A stretch of DNA of 29,522 bases from JBIIUJ01 sp044340025 (GCA_044340025.1 JBIIUJ010000016.1:1-29522); one strand, 5' to 3'; shown: positions 7,169 to 14,515, counted from the stretch's first letter. Notes: generated from the letters alone by a model not told the origin. Numbers and translations are program-made.

Positions 7169-7903
7169 TCATTCCGGCGCGGTCAGGGGAAAAGCGGGCG
7201 CCGGCGCCGGCGGTCCGGCCTGCTGAAGCTGGCCGGCAAGCTGGGCCAGCAGCGGCAGCACCTGGGCGAGCTGGGCCATCGGATCGGCGCCCATCGGGGC
7301 CGGGGCCGGAGCGGGCGCGATCGGCGCCGGGCCGGGCCCAATCGGGACAGGACTGGGTCTCGCCGGGGCGGGGGCGGGCCGACGCGGCGCCGGTCGGCGG
7401 TTGGAAATGCCCTGGATCACCTGCTGGGCGACCGGAGCGAGCGCAGACACCAGCCCGATGATGGCGGGGATCAGGGGCGCGATCTCGGCGGCCTCGCGCG
7501 CTTCCACGCGGGCCGTGGGCCGGCCAAGCGCGGCTTCCAGCCCAGCCAGAGCGGCTTCAGCCAGCTCGGCCGAGCCCTCGCTCCAGCCCAGACGCTCCGC
7601 CTCGGCCTGCTCGCGCGCCACCAGCCCGCCCACCAGCCGCGCCAGCGCCGGCAGCGCCGCCTGGATCGCCCCCAGGATCGCCGGCGCAGCCGCAAGCACG
7701 GCCGGGGCGGCCGCCATCACGGCGGGAGCGATCAGGGCGGGAACGGCCTCGTCGAAGCCTTCGGTCTCGGCATCGACGCCTTCGTCTTCGCTGATCCACT
7801 CCCAGTCCAGCCCGCCGCGCCCCTCGTCAACGTCGAACGCGTCGGCCGCGTCCGCTTCGCTCCAGGTCCAGGCTTCCTGCAGGTCATCCGCCCACGCACG
7901 CAT
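7169..7903 (-). CDS. Uncharacterised protein with acidic leader and Ala/Pro hydrophobic blocks (orf244)
   Basis: A 244-residue protein, not recognised. Residues 1-47 are strongly acidic and Trp-containing (LDWEWISEDEGVDAETEG). Two hydrophobic blocks follow: VPALIAPAVMAAAPAVLA continuing to about residue 90, and IAPLIPAIIGLVSALAPV around 140-160. They flank a helical region rich in Ala and Glu. The last third is a Pro/Ala-rich linker followed by MAQLAQVLPLLAQLAGQLQQ. I chose ATG at 7903 over the GTG at 7924 because GGGAGGA lies just upstream of it. This is the first gene of the five-gene cluster. The pattern of acidic leader plus hydrophobic block recurs in orf257, suggesting paired or co-assembling products. 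Confidence 0.7.
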   Translation of the reverse strand: MRAWADDLQEAWTWSEADAADAFDVDEGRGGLDWEWISEDEGVDAETEGFDEAVPALIAPAVMAAAPAVLAAAPAILGAIQAALPALARLVGGLVAREQAEAERLGWSEGSAELAEAALAGLEAALGRPTARVEAREAAEIAPLIPAIIGLVSALAPVAQQVIQGISNRRPAPRRPAPAPARPSPVPIGPGPAPIAPAPAPAPMGADPMAQLAQVLPLLAQLAGQLQQAGPPAPAPAFPLTAPE

Positions 7904-8030
7904 CGCGTCCTCCCACGCCGGCACAGTTCAGCAGTGGCGAGACGCTGCACGCCCCGCAATATTTGCTAAACTTCGATTCTATTAAGACGCGCTTCTGCGC
8001 CTCTTCTTGACCGCAACCCAACTCAGTTGA

Positions 8031-8059
8031 AGGCTATGAATGCAAACTAGATCGGTCAA
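8031..8059 (-). promoter_or_regulatory. Candidate promoter for the five-gene cluster
   Basis: On the minus strand TTGACC (8059-8054) is followed after 17 bases by TAGCCT (8036-8031). The -35 match is good and the -10 is weak. It would give a leader of roughly 120 bases before the orf244 ATG. The -35 lies inside the right arm of the 9-bp inverted repeat 8005-8013/8053-8061, a reasonable position for an operator. This rests on motif resemblance only. Confidence 0.3.
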
Positions 8060-8242
8060 GAGCTTTCTTTGACTCTCACAATGAGAAATATTTGTTTCAT
8101 GGCAAGACTGTGGCAGGTTTTTCCTTTGGGGCTTTGCTGAAGAATAATCGCCGTTTTCTTGCCGGGAATCAGCACGTTTCCGCCACGCTGCACGCCGATC
8201 GGTCCTGAAACGAAAGCCCTGTGGCGGACTTGCCCCGCTCAG

Positions 8243-8257
8243 GCGGCGTTGCGCCGC
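8243..8257 (-). other. GC-rich hairpin downstream of xerD
   Basis: GCGGCG and CGCCGC pair around a three-base loop shortly after the xerD stop. No T-run follows, so it is at best a weak or Rho-assisted transcript end. Confidence 0.3.
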
Positions 8258-8275
8258 GCGCCGCGACGGCGGGGG

Positions 8276-9199
8276 CTAGTCGCGTTTCGCCAGCGGATGG
8301 GCGCTCTCCACCAGCGCGCGCAGCGTCTCGTCCAGCACATGGGTGTAGATCTGGGTGGTGGCGATGTCGGCGTGGCCCAGCAGCGTCTGCACGGCGCGCA
8401 GGTCGGCCCCGCGCTGCAGGAGGTGGGTGGCGAAGGCGTGGCGCAGCGCATGCGGCGACAGGCTTTCAGGGTCCAGCCCGGCGCTGAGCGCCAGCTCGTC
8501 GAGGATCTGGGCGAAGCGGCGGCGCGTGAGGTGGCCCTGCACGCTATCGGAAGGAAAGAGATACGGCGCGGCGCGCGCGGCGGCCTTTGGCGAGCCTTTG
8601 GGCAAAAATGTCTCGCGCAGCGGGAGATAGGCCTCCACCGCCCGGCGCGCCGCCCCGCCCAGCGGGATCAGGCGTTCCTTGCCGCCCTTGCCCTTGACCC
8701 GCAGCGCGCCTTCGCCCTCGCGCGGGAGGGCGGCAAGCGGCAGGCCCACGAGTTCGGAAACGCGCAGGCCCGCGCCATAGATCAGCTCCAGAAGGCAGCG
8801 CGTGCGCGCGCCCTGCGGCCCCAGAAGGCCCGCCGCCGCCACGAAAAGCTGCTCCACCGCCTCCTCGCGCGGGGCCTTGGGCAGGCTGCGGCCTTTCCTG
8901 GGCGCCTCCAGCAGGCTCGTTGGATCGTCCCCGCGCGCGCCCTCCTCCAGCAGGAAGCGGAAATACTGCCTGAGCGCGGAGCGGCGGCGCTGCGCGGTGG
9001 CCGGCGACAGGCCGCGGGCGGCAAGCTCGCGCGCGTAGGCCTGAAGGTCCTCGGCCGTGGCCTCCGGCAGCGACCGGCCCCGCGCGAGGGCAAAGCCGGA
9101 GGCATCGGCAAGGTCGCGCCGATAGGCGTCGAGCGTGTTCCCTGAGGCGCCCCGCTCGGCGGAGAGCATTTCGAGGAAGGCGTCGAGGTGGGGGGTCAT
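8276..9199 (-). CDS. xerD: Tyrosine recombinase XerD
   Basis: A 307-residue protein, the normal Xer length. With XerC it resolves chromosome dimers at dif during division. The N-terminal SAM-like DNA-binding domain covers about residues 1-90, including LSPATAQRRRSALRQYFRFL. The catalytic residues are all present: Arg146 (GAGLRVSEL), Lys171 (VKGKGGKERLIPL), His250 and Arg253 (SPHALRHAFATHLL), His276 (LLGHADIATTQIY) and nucleophile Tyr285. Length, motif spelling and the lack of an extended arm-binding domain argue for host XerD rather than a phage integrase. The XerD/XerC choice rests on overall resemblance. It is followed by the AT-richer region and the protease cluster. Confidence 0.88.
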   Translation of the reverse strand: MTPHLDAFLEMLSAERGASGNTLDAYRRDLADASGFALARGRSLPEATAEDLQAYARELAARGLSPATAQRRRSALRQYFRFLLEEGARGDDPTSLLEAPRKGRSLPKAPREEAVEQLFVAAAGLLGPQGARTRCLLELIYGAGLRVSELVGLPLAALPREGEGALRVKGKGGKERLIPLGGAARRAVEAYLPLRETFLPKGSPKAAARAAPYLFPSDSVQGHLTRRRFAQILDELALSAGLDPESLSPHALRHAFATHLLQRGADLRAVQTLLGHADIATTQIYTHVLDETLRALVESAHPLAKRD

Positions 9200-9210
9200 G
9201 GGTCAGACGC

Positions 9211-9304
9211 CGTCATCCCGGCCGAGCGCAGCGAGAGCCAGGACCTTTGGCATGCAGAGCTCAGAAAGGTCCCGGATCGGACCTCCGGTCCGTCCGGGAT
9301 GACG
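9211..9304. repeat. Dispersed palindromic intergenic element (GTCATCCCGG type)
   Basis: CGTCATCCCGG (9211-9221) and CCGGGATGACG (9294-9304) are perfect 11-bp inverted arms. Between them are AGGACC/GGTCC-type inner arms and GCCGAGCGCAGCGAGAGCC. This layout is typical of non-coding palindromic repeats scattered through alphaproteobacterial genomes. It lies between meaB and xerD and can fold in either transcript. A second element of related style lies at 29317-29423. Confidence 0.75.
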
Positions 9305-9335
9305 AAGCGAGAGGCGCCCTCCCAGGTGACCTCGG

Positions 9336-9358
9336 CTCTGGCCGCAAAGCGGCCGGAG
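9336..9358 (-). terminator. Hairpin after meaB
   Basis: CTCTGGCCGC (9336-9345) and GCGGCCGGAG (9349-9358) form a 10-bp stem with one wobble pair and an AAA loop (UUU on the minus strand). It begins about ten bases after the meaB stop. No U-run follows, so termination is inferred from position and stability only. Confidence 0.4.
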
Positions 9359-9368
9359 GGGGGAATGC

Positions 9369-10331
9369 TCACCCCCGCCACGCCGCCACAACCTGCTCGG
9401 CCGCCACGCTGGCCGGAAGCCTGCCGGCCGCCACGGCGGCTTCCAGCCCCGGCAGAGCGGCGCGCACCGCCGGATGCGCGCGGAAGGCTTCGCCCACCCG
9501 CTCCTGCACCAGCGCGCGCATCCAGCGCACCTGCTGCTCGGCGCGGCGCGCCGCGCGCTCGCCGCTCGCTTCCAGCGTGGCGCGATGGCGGGTGATCGTC
9601 TGCCAGAGCTGATCGAGCCCCTGGCCCGACAGGCCCGCGCACAGAAGCACCGGCGGGCTCCAATTGGGCGAGGCGGGCTCGAGAATGTGCAGCGCATTGC
9701 GATAGGCGCGCGCGGCGGCCTCGGCAGCGTCCGGGTTCAGGTCGGCCTTGTTGACCACGATCAGGTCGGCCAGCTCCAGCACGCCCTTCTTGATGCCCTG
9801 CAGCTCGTCGCCCGCATTGGGCAGCATCAGCACCACGAAGATGTCGGCCATCTCGGCCACCATCGTTTCCGATTGGCCGACGCCGACGGTCTCCACGATG
9901 ATGACGTCATAGCCCGCCGCCTCGCACAGGAGCATGGTCTCGCGCGTCTTCTTCGCCACCCCGCCCAGCGTTCCCGAGGAGGGCGAGGGCCGGATGAAAG
10001 CCGCAGGATCACGCGCCAGCGCCTCCATCCGCGTCTTGTCGCCCAGGATCGATCCGCCCGTGCGCTGGCTCGTGGGATCGACCGCCAGCACCGCCACTTT
10101 GCGGCCCTGCGCGGTGAGGCGCGTGCCCAGCGCCTCGATTGTGGTGGACTTGCCCACACCCGGCACGCCGGTGAGGCCGATCCGGTCTGCGTTTCCGGTG
10201 TAGGGCATCAAGGCGGTGAGCAGCGCGCGGGCTTCGGCCTGATGGTCGGGGCGTGTGCTCTCCACCAGCGTGATCGCCCGGGCGAGCGCGGCGCGTTCGC
10301 CGGCGCGGATGCGGGCGGCCAGATCGCTCAC
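9369..10331 (-). CDS. meaB: MeaB/ArgK-type G3E GTPase
   Basis: A 320-residue protein. Motifs are Walker A GVPGVGKST (55-63), then DPTSQRTGGSILGDKTRM, the switch-like VETVGVGQSE, and NKAD for guanine recognition. MeaB-type GTPases gate cobalamin loading and protect methylmalonyl-CoA mutase or related B12 mutases. No mutase gene is in this window, so its client is encoded elsewhere. The start is GTG at 10331, which overlaps the udk stop as GTGA and gives the family length; the open frame extends far upstream but is not MeaB-like there. The C-terminal dimerisation region (RRAEQQVRWMRALVQERV) is present. The end is followed by a hairpin and a dispersed palindrome. Confidence 0.9.
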   Translation of the reverse strand: MSDLAARIRAGERAALARAITLVESTRPDHQAEARALLTALMPYTGNADRIGLTGVPGVGKSTTIEALGTRLTAQGRKVAVLAVDPTSQRTGGSILGDKTRMEALARDPAAFIRPSPSSGTLGGVAKKTRETMLLCEAAGYDVIIVETVGVGQSETMVAEMADIFVVLMLPNAGDELQGIKKGVLELADLIVVNKADLNPDAAEAAARAYRNALHILEPASPNWSPPVLLCAGLSGQGLDQLWQTITRHRATLEASGERAARRAEQQVRWMRALVQERVGEAFRAHPAVRAALPGLEAAVAAGRLPASVAAEQVVAAWRG

Positions 10332-10966
10332 GCCAGCCTGCCGCGCACCGTATCGGCCACGAGGCGCGCATAGCGGGCCATGCGCGGGGCATGGTCTTCC
10401 GGGCTCTCCACTGCATCGGCGATCACCAGATCGGCGCACCATTTGGTGGGTTCGGTGAAGCGCACATGCATGGGCCGCACCGTGCTGAGATATTGCTGAA
10501 CAACGAAAGCGGGCGTGCGCGCGCGCTCCGTCACGTCGCGGATCAGCCGGCGGGCCAGGCGCACGTCGTCGGGCGTGTCGACATAGACCTTGAGGTCCAC
10601 GCATTCGAGCAAGGCGGGCGAGGAGAGGATGTGAATGCCCTCCACCACCACGATATCGCAGGGCCCGATCGGCCGGCTTTCGCTGCGCCGCCCATGGACG
10701 GTGAAGTCGTAGAGCGGCTGTTGCACCCCCTCGCCCGCCCGGAGCGCCGCCAGATGCCGGGTGAGCAAGGCGTGATCGCGCGCGTCGGGATGATCGAAAT
10801 TGTAGGCTTCCGCCACGAAGCCGGGCTCGGCGCGGTTGTCCCTGTAATAGTCGTCCTCGGCGATCACCACCGTGGAAAGCGGCGCCAGCGCGCCGGGCAA
10901 AAGGGCGGCCAGCGTGGTCTTGCCAGAGGCCGATCCGCCCCCGATCGCGATGACGAACGCGCCCAA
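10328..10966 (-). CDS. udk: Uridine/cytidine kinase
   Basis: A 212-residue P-loop kinase of the uridine kinase/phosphoribulokinase superfamily. GGGSASGKTT (9-18) is the Walker A loop. DDYYRD is the family substrate-binding segment, YNFDHPDA a nucleoside-contacting segment, and VVVEGIHIL the Walker B-like strand. RLIRDVTERART matches the LID region. It should phosphorylate uridine or cytidine to the monophosphate in pyrimidine salvage. It lies four bases after the YbjQ-family gene and overlaps meaB by four bases, so the three genes are probably one transcript. Confidence 0.88.
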   Translation of the reverse strand: MGAFVIAIGGGSASGKTTLAALLPGALAPLSTVVIAEDDYYRDNRAEPGFVAEAYNFDHPDARDHALLTRHLAALRAGEGVQQPLYDFTVHGRRSESRPIGPCDIVVVEGIHILSSPALLECVDLKVYVDTPDDVRLARRLIRDVTERARTPAFVVQQYLSTVRPMHVRFTEPTKWCADLVIADAVESPEDHAPRMARYARLVADTVRGRLA

Positions 10967-10970
10967 GGCC

Positions 10971-11288
10971 CTAGAGCCGCACCGCCGTGCCCGAGCAGGC
11001 CACCATCAGCATCGTGCCCTGGCTGATGCCGGCTTCATAGTCGAGGTCGACGCCCACCACCGCATCGGCGCCGCGGGCGCGGGCCTCGGCCACCATTTCG
11101 TTGATGGCGGCGTCGCGGGCCTGGCGCAGCACCTGCTCATAGCTGCCCGAGCGGCCGCCGATGATGTCGCGGATGCCGGCGAAAAGATCGCGGAACACAT
11201 TGGCCCCGATGATCGCCTCGCCGGTGACGACGCCGATATATTCCTTCACCGGACGGCCTTCGACGGTGGTTGTGGTGGTCACGATCAT
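10971..11288 (-). CDS. YbjQ/UPF0145 family protein
   Basis: A 105-residue protein with the layout of the YbjQ (DUF74) family: a starting strand MIVTTTTTVEGRPVKEYIGVVTGEAI, GANVFRDLFAGIRDIIGG, the helix SYEQVLRQARDAAINEM, then GADAVVGVDLDYEAG. Family members form pentameric rings and have been described as possible heavy-metal-binding proteins, but the role is unproven. Length matches the family. It precedes udk by four bases. Confidence 0.88.
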   Translation of the reverse strand: MIVTTTTTVEGRPVKEYIGVVTGEAIIGANVFRDLFAGIRDIIGGRSGSYEQVLRQARDAAINEMVAEARARGADAVVGVDLDYEAGISQGTMLMVACSGTAVRL

Positions 11289-11361
11289 GGCGATCTCCTG
11301 TGAGGGTCAGTGTCTCGTCGCGCCCTATGCCCAAGCCGGCGCGCGCGGGCAACGGGGGGGG

Positions 11362-11721
11362 TCAGCCAGCCGCCTGATCCACCTTGCGCGCCAGCGCCTC
11401 GATCCGGCTGGCGGCGTCGTTGATGGCGGCCGCCGCGCGGGCCTGGGCGTCGGCTTCGCTGCGCTGGCCGCTGCGGCGGGCAAGCTCGGCCTCGGCCGCA
11501 TTGGTGCGCTGGTTGGCCTCGTAGAGTTCATCGGCGATGATCAGCGCGGCCATCAGGAACAGGCGCTGTTCGCCGATCTGGCCCATCTCGCCGGCGAGCT
11601 TGCGCACATGCCCGTCGAAATGGCGGGCCAGCCGCTCGATATGGCTTTCCTGCCCATCCTCGCAGCCGATCGCATAGCGCTTGTCGTTGATCTGGACCTG
11701 AACCCTGCCCACCGCGCTCAT
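11362..11721 (-). CDS. zapA: Cell division protein ZapA
   Basis: A 119-residue protein. The N-terminal ZapA globular domain is visible: VQVQINDKRYAIGCEDGQESHIERLARHFDGHV, followed by a long helix, GEQRLFLMAALIIADELYEA. The C-terminal part is a coiled coil rich in Ala, Glu and Arg. ZapA binds and bundles FtsZ filaments at the division ring. Its ATG overlaps the stop of the upstream small coiled-coil gene as ATGA, matching the zauP-zapA pairing known from Caulobacter. Confidence 0.88.
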   Translation of the reverse strand: MSAVGRVQVQINDKRYAIGCEDGQESHIERLARHFDGHVRKLAGEMGQIGEQRLFLMAALIIADELYEANQRTNAAEAELARRSGQRSEADAQARAAAAINDAASRIEALARKVDQAAG

Positions 11722-11960
11722 GCCTCCCCATCCGGGCCGAGGGCGGCCTTGATCTCGCCGATCGCCTCGCTCAGCGCGCCACGCGCCTGGCGCACCGCCA
11801 TCTCGAGCGCCTCGGCGCGCGCGTCGGCGTCCGCCACCACCTGCTCGGCCTCGCGGAACTGGCGCAGCACTTCCTCGAAGCGCGCCTCAAGCGCTTCCAC
11901 CGCGCCGGCCAGACGGCCCGCCGCAGCATCCAATGCGCCAGAGGGAGATGATTCCGACAT
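11718..11960 (-). CDS. zauP: ZauP-like small coiled-coil protein (DUF4164 type)
   Basis: An 80-residue, almost entirely helical protein. LAGAVEALEARFEEVLRQ and EQVVADADARAEALEMAV give a heptad pattern, and the C-terminus is acidic. In Caulobacter a small coiled-coil protein encoded just upstream of and overlapping zapA (ZauP) partners ZapA to focus the Z ring. Position, overlap and architecture match here. Sequence similarity cannot be scored from the window, so the symbol is an assignment by synteny. Confidence 0.7.
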   Translation of the reverse strand: MSESSPSGALDAAAGRLAGAVEALEARFEEVLRQFREAEQVVADADARAEALEMAVRQARGALSEAIGEIKAALGPDGEA

Positions 11961-12178
11961 CGAAACGAACCTCAGGAGGCTGTTCTAGCCCGTTCTGGCT
12001 GTTTGGCAAATTGGTCCGGGATAGGGCGGAACCGGGCTGCGCCGCGCAACACAGCCTTCCCCAAAGGCGTGTGGACCTCGCGGTCCGCCCCGCCTAAACA
12101 ACGCGTGACCATCTGGCGGCCCGGCGTTTGCAGACGGCGGGGCAAAACCAGACACATCTGTTCGACAGGGGCTTTCTC
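11961..12178. other. Divergent intergenic region between zauP and gap
   Basis: About 218 bases hold the start of the zauP-zapA transcript and the gap leader. The clearest structure is AGGCG-tgt-GGACC-TCGC-GGTCC-gccc-CGCCT (12065-12095), a two-part hairpin upstream of gap. No RNA gene could be identified. A transketolase gene, which often precedes gap in relatives, is absent. No clear promoter can be named. Confidence 0.4.
12065..12095 (+). other. Two-part hairpin in the gap leader
   Basis: Outer arms AGGCG (12065-12069) and CGCCT (12091-12095) flank inner arms GGACC (12073-12077) and GGTCC (12082-12086) with a TCGC loop. It lies about 80 bases before the gap ATG. It may be a regulatory leader, a terminator, or part of an unrecognised RNA; nothing more can be supported. 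Confidence 0.35.
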
Positions 12179-13186
12179 ATGACGGTGCGCGTGGCGATCA
12201 ACGGCTTTGGCCGGATTGGGCGGTTGGTTCTTCGCTCCATCGTGGAACATGGCCGCACCGATATCGAAGTGGTCGGCATCAATGATCTGGGCCCTGCCGC
12301 CACCAATGCGCACCTGCTGCAATACGATAGCGTGCATGGCCGCTTCCCCGCGCCGGTGAGCGTGGAGGGCGACACGATCCTGGTGGCCGGCAAGCCGATC
12401 CGCGTGACCGCGATCAAGGATCCCGCCACCCTGCCCTGGGGCGAGCTGGGCGTGGATATCGCCATGGAATGCACCGGCGTCTTCACCAGCAAGGAGAAGG
12501 CGAGCGCCCACCTCGCCGCCGGGGCCAAGCGGGTGATCGTCTCGGCGCCGGCCGACAACGCCGACAAGACCATCGTCTATGGCGTGAACCACGCCGCCCT
12601 GACCAAGGACGATCTCGTCATCTCCAACGCCTCCTGCACCACCAATTGCCTGTCGCCGGTGGCCAAGGTGCTGAACGATACGGTGGGGATCGAGCGCGGG
12701 TTCATGACCACGGTGCACGCCTACACCGGCGACCAGCCGACGCTGGACACGATGCACAAGGATCTCTACCGCGCCCGCGCGGCGGCCCTGTCGATGATCC
12801 CCACCAGCACGGGGGCGGCGAAAGCGGTGGGCCTTGTCCTGCCGGAGCTGAAGGGCCGGCTCGACGGCGTGGCGATCCGGGTGCCCACGCCCAACGTCTC
12901 CTGCGTCGATCTCGTCTTCACCGCCAAGCGCGCCACGAGCGTGGAAGAGATCAACGCCGCCATCACGGCGGCCGCGAACGGGCCGATGAAAGGCGTTCTG
13001 GGCGTGGTGGATGCGCCGCTGGTCTCCTCGGACTTCAACCACGACAGCCGGTCCAGCGTGTTTGCGCTGGATCAGACCAAGGTGATGGATGGCGTGATGG
13101 TCCGGATCCTGACCTGGTATGACAATGAGTGGGGCTTCTCCACCCGCATGAGCGACACCGCCGTGGCGCTCGCCAGGCTGATCTGA
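12179..13186 (+). CDS. gap: Glyceraldehyde-3-phosphate dehydrogenase, type I
   Basis: A 335-residue protein. The Rossmann motif NGFGRIGR (8-15) is followed by Asp36, consistent with NAD preference. The catalytic Cys153 lies in NASCTTNCLSP and His180 in TTVHAYTGDQ. WYDNEWGFSTRM near the end is the family signature. It catalyses oxidation and phosphorylation of glyceraldehyde 3-phosphate, or the reverse in gluconeogenesis. ATG at 12179 is preferred over an earlier in-frame start because the family begins exactly there (MTVRVAINGFGR) and AGGGG lies before it. pgk follows after ten bases, so the two are co-transcribed. Confidence 0.95.
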   Translation: MTVRVAINGFGRIGRLVLRSIVEHGRTDIEVVGINDLGPAATNAHLLQYDSVHGRFPAPVSVEGDTILVAGKPIRVTAIKDPATLPWGELGVDIAMECTGVFTSKEKASAHLAAGAKRVIVSAPADNADKTIVYGVNHAALTKDDLVISNASCTTNCLSPVAKVLNDTVGIERGFMTTVHAYTGDQPTLDTMHKDLYRARAAALSMIPTSTGAAKAVGLVLPELKGRLDGVAIRVPTPNVSCVDLVFTAKRATSVEEINAAITAAANGPMKGVLGVVDAPLVSSDFNHDSRSSVFALDQTKVMDGVMVRILTWYDNEWGFSTRMSDTAVALARLI

Positions 13187-13196
13187 GGCAGGCCCG

Positions 13197-14393
13197 GTGC
13201 GGTTTCGCCGTCTCGAGGAGGCCCCCGATCTGGCCGGCAAGCGCGCGCTGGTCCGCGTGGACTTCAACGTGCCGCTGCAGAACGGGAAGGTGAGCGACGA
13301 TACGCGCCTGCGCGCGGCGCTGCCGACGATCGATTTCCTGCGCGCGAAAGGGGCGAAGGTGATCCTCGCTGCTCACTTCGACCGGCCGAAGGGCAAGCGC
13401 GTGCCGGAGATGTCGCTCCAGCCGGTCGCAGGCGCGCTCGCCGAGCTGATCGGCGCGCCGGTGCGGTTTGCAGCGGATTGCGTGGGCGCGCAGGCCGCCG
13501 CCGCAGTGGCCGACATGGCGCCCGGCGACGTGCTGATGCTGGAGAACACCCGCTTTCACGCCGGCGAGGAGGCCAATGATCCCGGTTTCTCAGCCGCGAT
13601 GGCTGCGCTCGCCGATCTCTATGTCAACGACGCTTTCTCCGCCGCCCACCGCGCGCACGCCTCCACCGAGGGGGTGGCGCGCATCCTGCCCGCCTATGCC
13701 GGCAAGGGCATGGAGCGCGAACTCGATCATCTCCAGAAGGCGCTGGGCGACCCTGTGCGCCCGGTGCTGGCTGTCGTGGGCGGCGCCAAGGTCTCCACCA
13801 AGATCGATCTGCTCCAGAATCTGGTGGCGGAAGTCGACATGCTGGCCGTGGGCGGGGGCATGGCCAACACCTTCCTCGCCGCCAAGGGCCTGGAAGTGGG
13901 CAAGAGCCTGTGCGAGCGCGACCTGCTCGACACCGCGCGCGCCATCATGGTGACGGCGGCCGCCAGCGGCTGCACGCTTTTGCTGCCCGAAGACGTGGTG
14001 ACCGCGCGCGAGTTCCGCGCCCACGCGCCCGCCCGCACCGGGCCGGCCACGCAGGTACAGCCCGACGAGATGATCCTCGACGCAGGCCCGAAGACCGTGG
14101 CCGCCCTGGCCGCCGCGATGGAGACCGCGCGCACCATCATCTGGAACGGCCCGCTGGGCGCGTTCGAGACGCCGCCCTTCGACGCCGCCACGATGGAGGC
14201 CGCGCGCATCGCCGGCCGGCTGGCCAAGGCTGGCCGCGTGGTTGCGGTGGCGGGCGGCGGCGATACGGTGGCGGCCCTCAATCAGGCCGGCGCGGCGGAT
14301 GATTTCACCTTCGTCTCCACCGCCGGCGGCGCCTTCCTCGAATGGATGGAGGGCAAGCCGCTGCCGGGCGTGGAGGCGCTGAAGGTCGCCTGA
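13197..14393 (+). CDS. pgk: Phosphoglycerate kinase
   Basis: A 398-residue protein of normal length. VRVDFNVPLQNGKVSDDTR is the family signature with the substrate-binding Arg/Asp/Asn. The HFDRPKG block resembles the usual H-x-GRPKG with Asp in place of Gly. VLMLENTRFHAGEE, YVNDAFSAAHRAHAST, VGGAKVSTKI, NGPLGAFE and VAGGGDTVAAL follow in order, and the C-terminal domain binds nucleotide. It catalyses ATP formation from 1,3-bisphosphoglycerate. The start is GTG at 13197, ten bases after the gap stop, with GAGG of the gap stop region as ribosome-binding site. Confidence 0.95.
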   Translation: MRFRRLEEAPDLAGKRALVRVDFNVPLQNGKVSDDTRLRAALPTIDFLRAKGAKVILAAHFDRPKGKRVPEMSLQPVAGALAELIGAPVRFAADCVGAQAAAAVADMAPGDVLMLENTRFHAGEEANDPGFSAAMAALADLYVNDAFSAAHRAHASTEGVARILPAYAGKGMERELDHLQKALGDPVRPVLAVVGGAKVSTKIDLLQNLVAEVDMLAVGGGMANTFLAAKGLEVGKSLCERDLLDTARAIMVTAAASGCTLLLPEDVVTAREFRAHAPARTGPATQVQPDEMILDAGPKTVAALAAAMETARTIIWNGPLGAFETPPFDAATMEAARIAGRLAKAGRVVAVAGGGDTVAALNQAGAADDFTFVSTAGGAFLEWMEGKPLPGVEALKVA

Positions 14394-14515
14394 GCCCGAA
14401 GGCGGCTGCGCCTGCACGGCGGTCTGCATCCAATGTCGCACGCGACGCGCACGCCCGCGCCCGCTAATCCTGCCCCAACCCAGCCGCGGCCGCGCCGCCA
14501 AGCGGAGATCGTTTC

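Larger units (their letters stand above)
7904..8275. other. AT-richer intergenic region with nested inverted repeats
   Basis: I see no convincing gene in this stretch of about 370 bases. Its middle is clearly poorer in G+C than the flanks. It contains TCTTGACCG (8005-8013) facing CGGTCAAGA (8053-8061), GGCAAGA (8101-8107) facing TCTTGCC (8157-8163), a partly palindromic ATGAGAAATA/TTTGTTTCAT (8081-8100), and GCAATATTTGC (7956-7966). It probably holds the promoter and control sites of the five-gene cluster and the 3' end of the xerD transcript. Confidence 0.5.

Noticed and set aside
8276..9199. Tyrosine recombinase beside the unknown cluster, as a possible phage or island integrase
   Set aside because: Length and motifs fit chromosomal XerD; no tRNA, attachment repeats or phage genes are visible nearby.
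11289..11361. 6S RNA next to zapA, as in E. coli
   Set aside because: The gap downstream of zapA is only 73 bases, too short; the larger region on the other side shows no recognisable 6S core.
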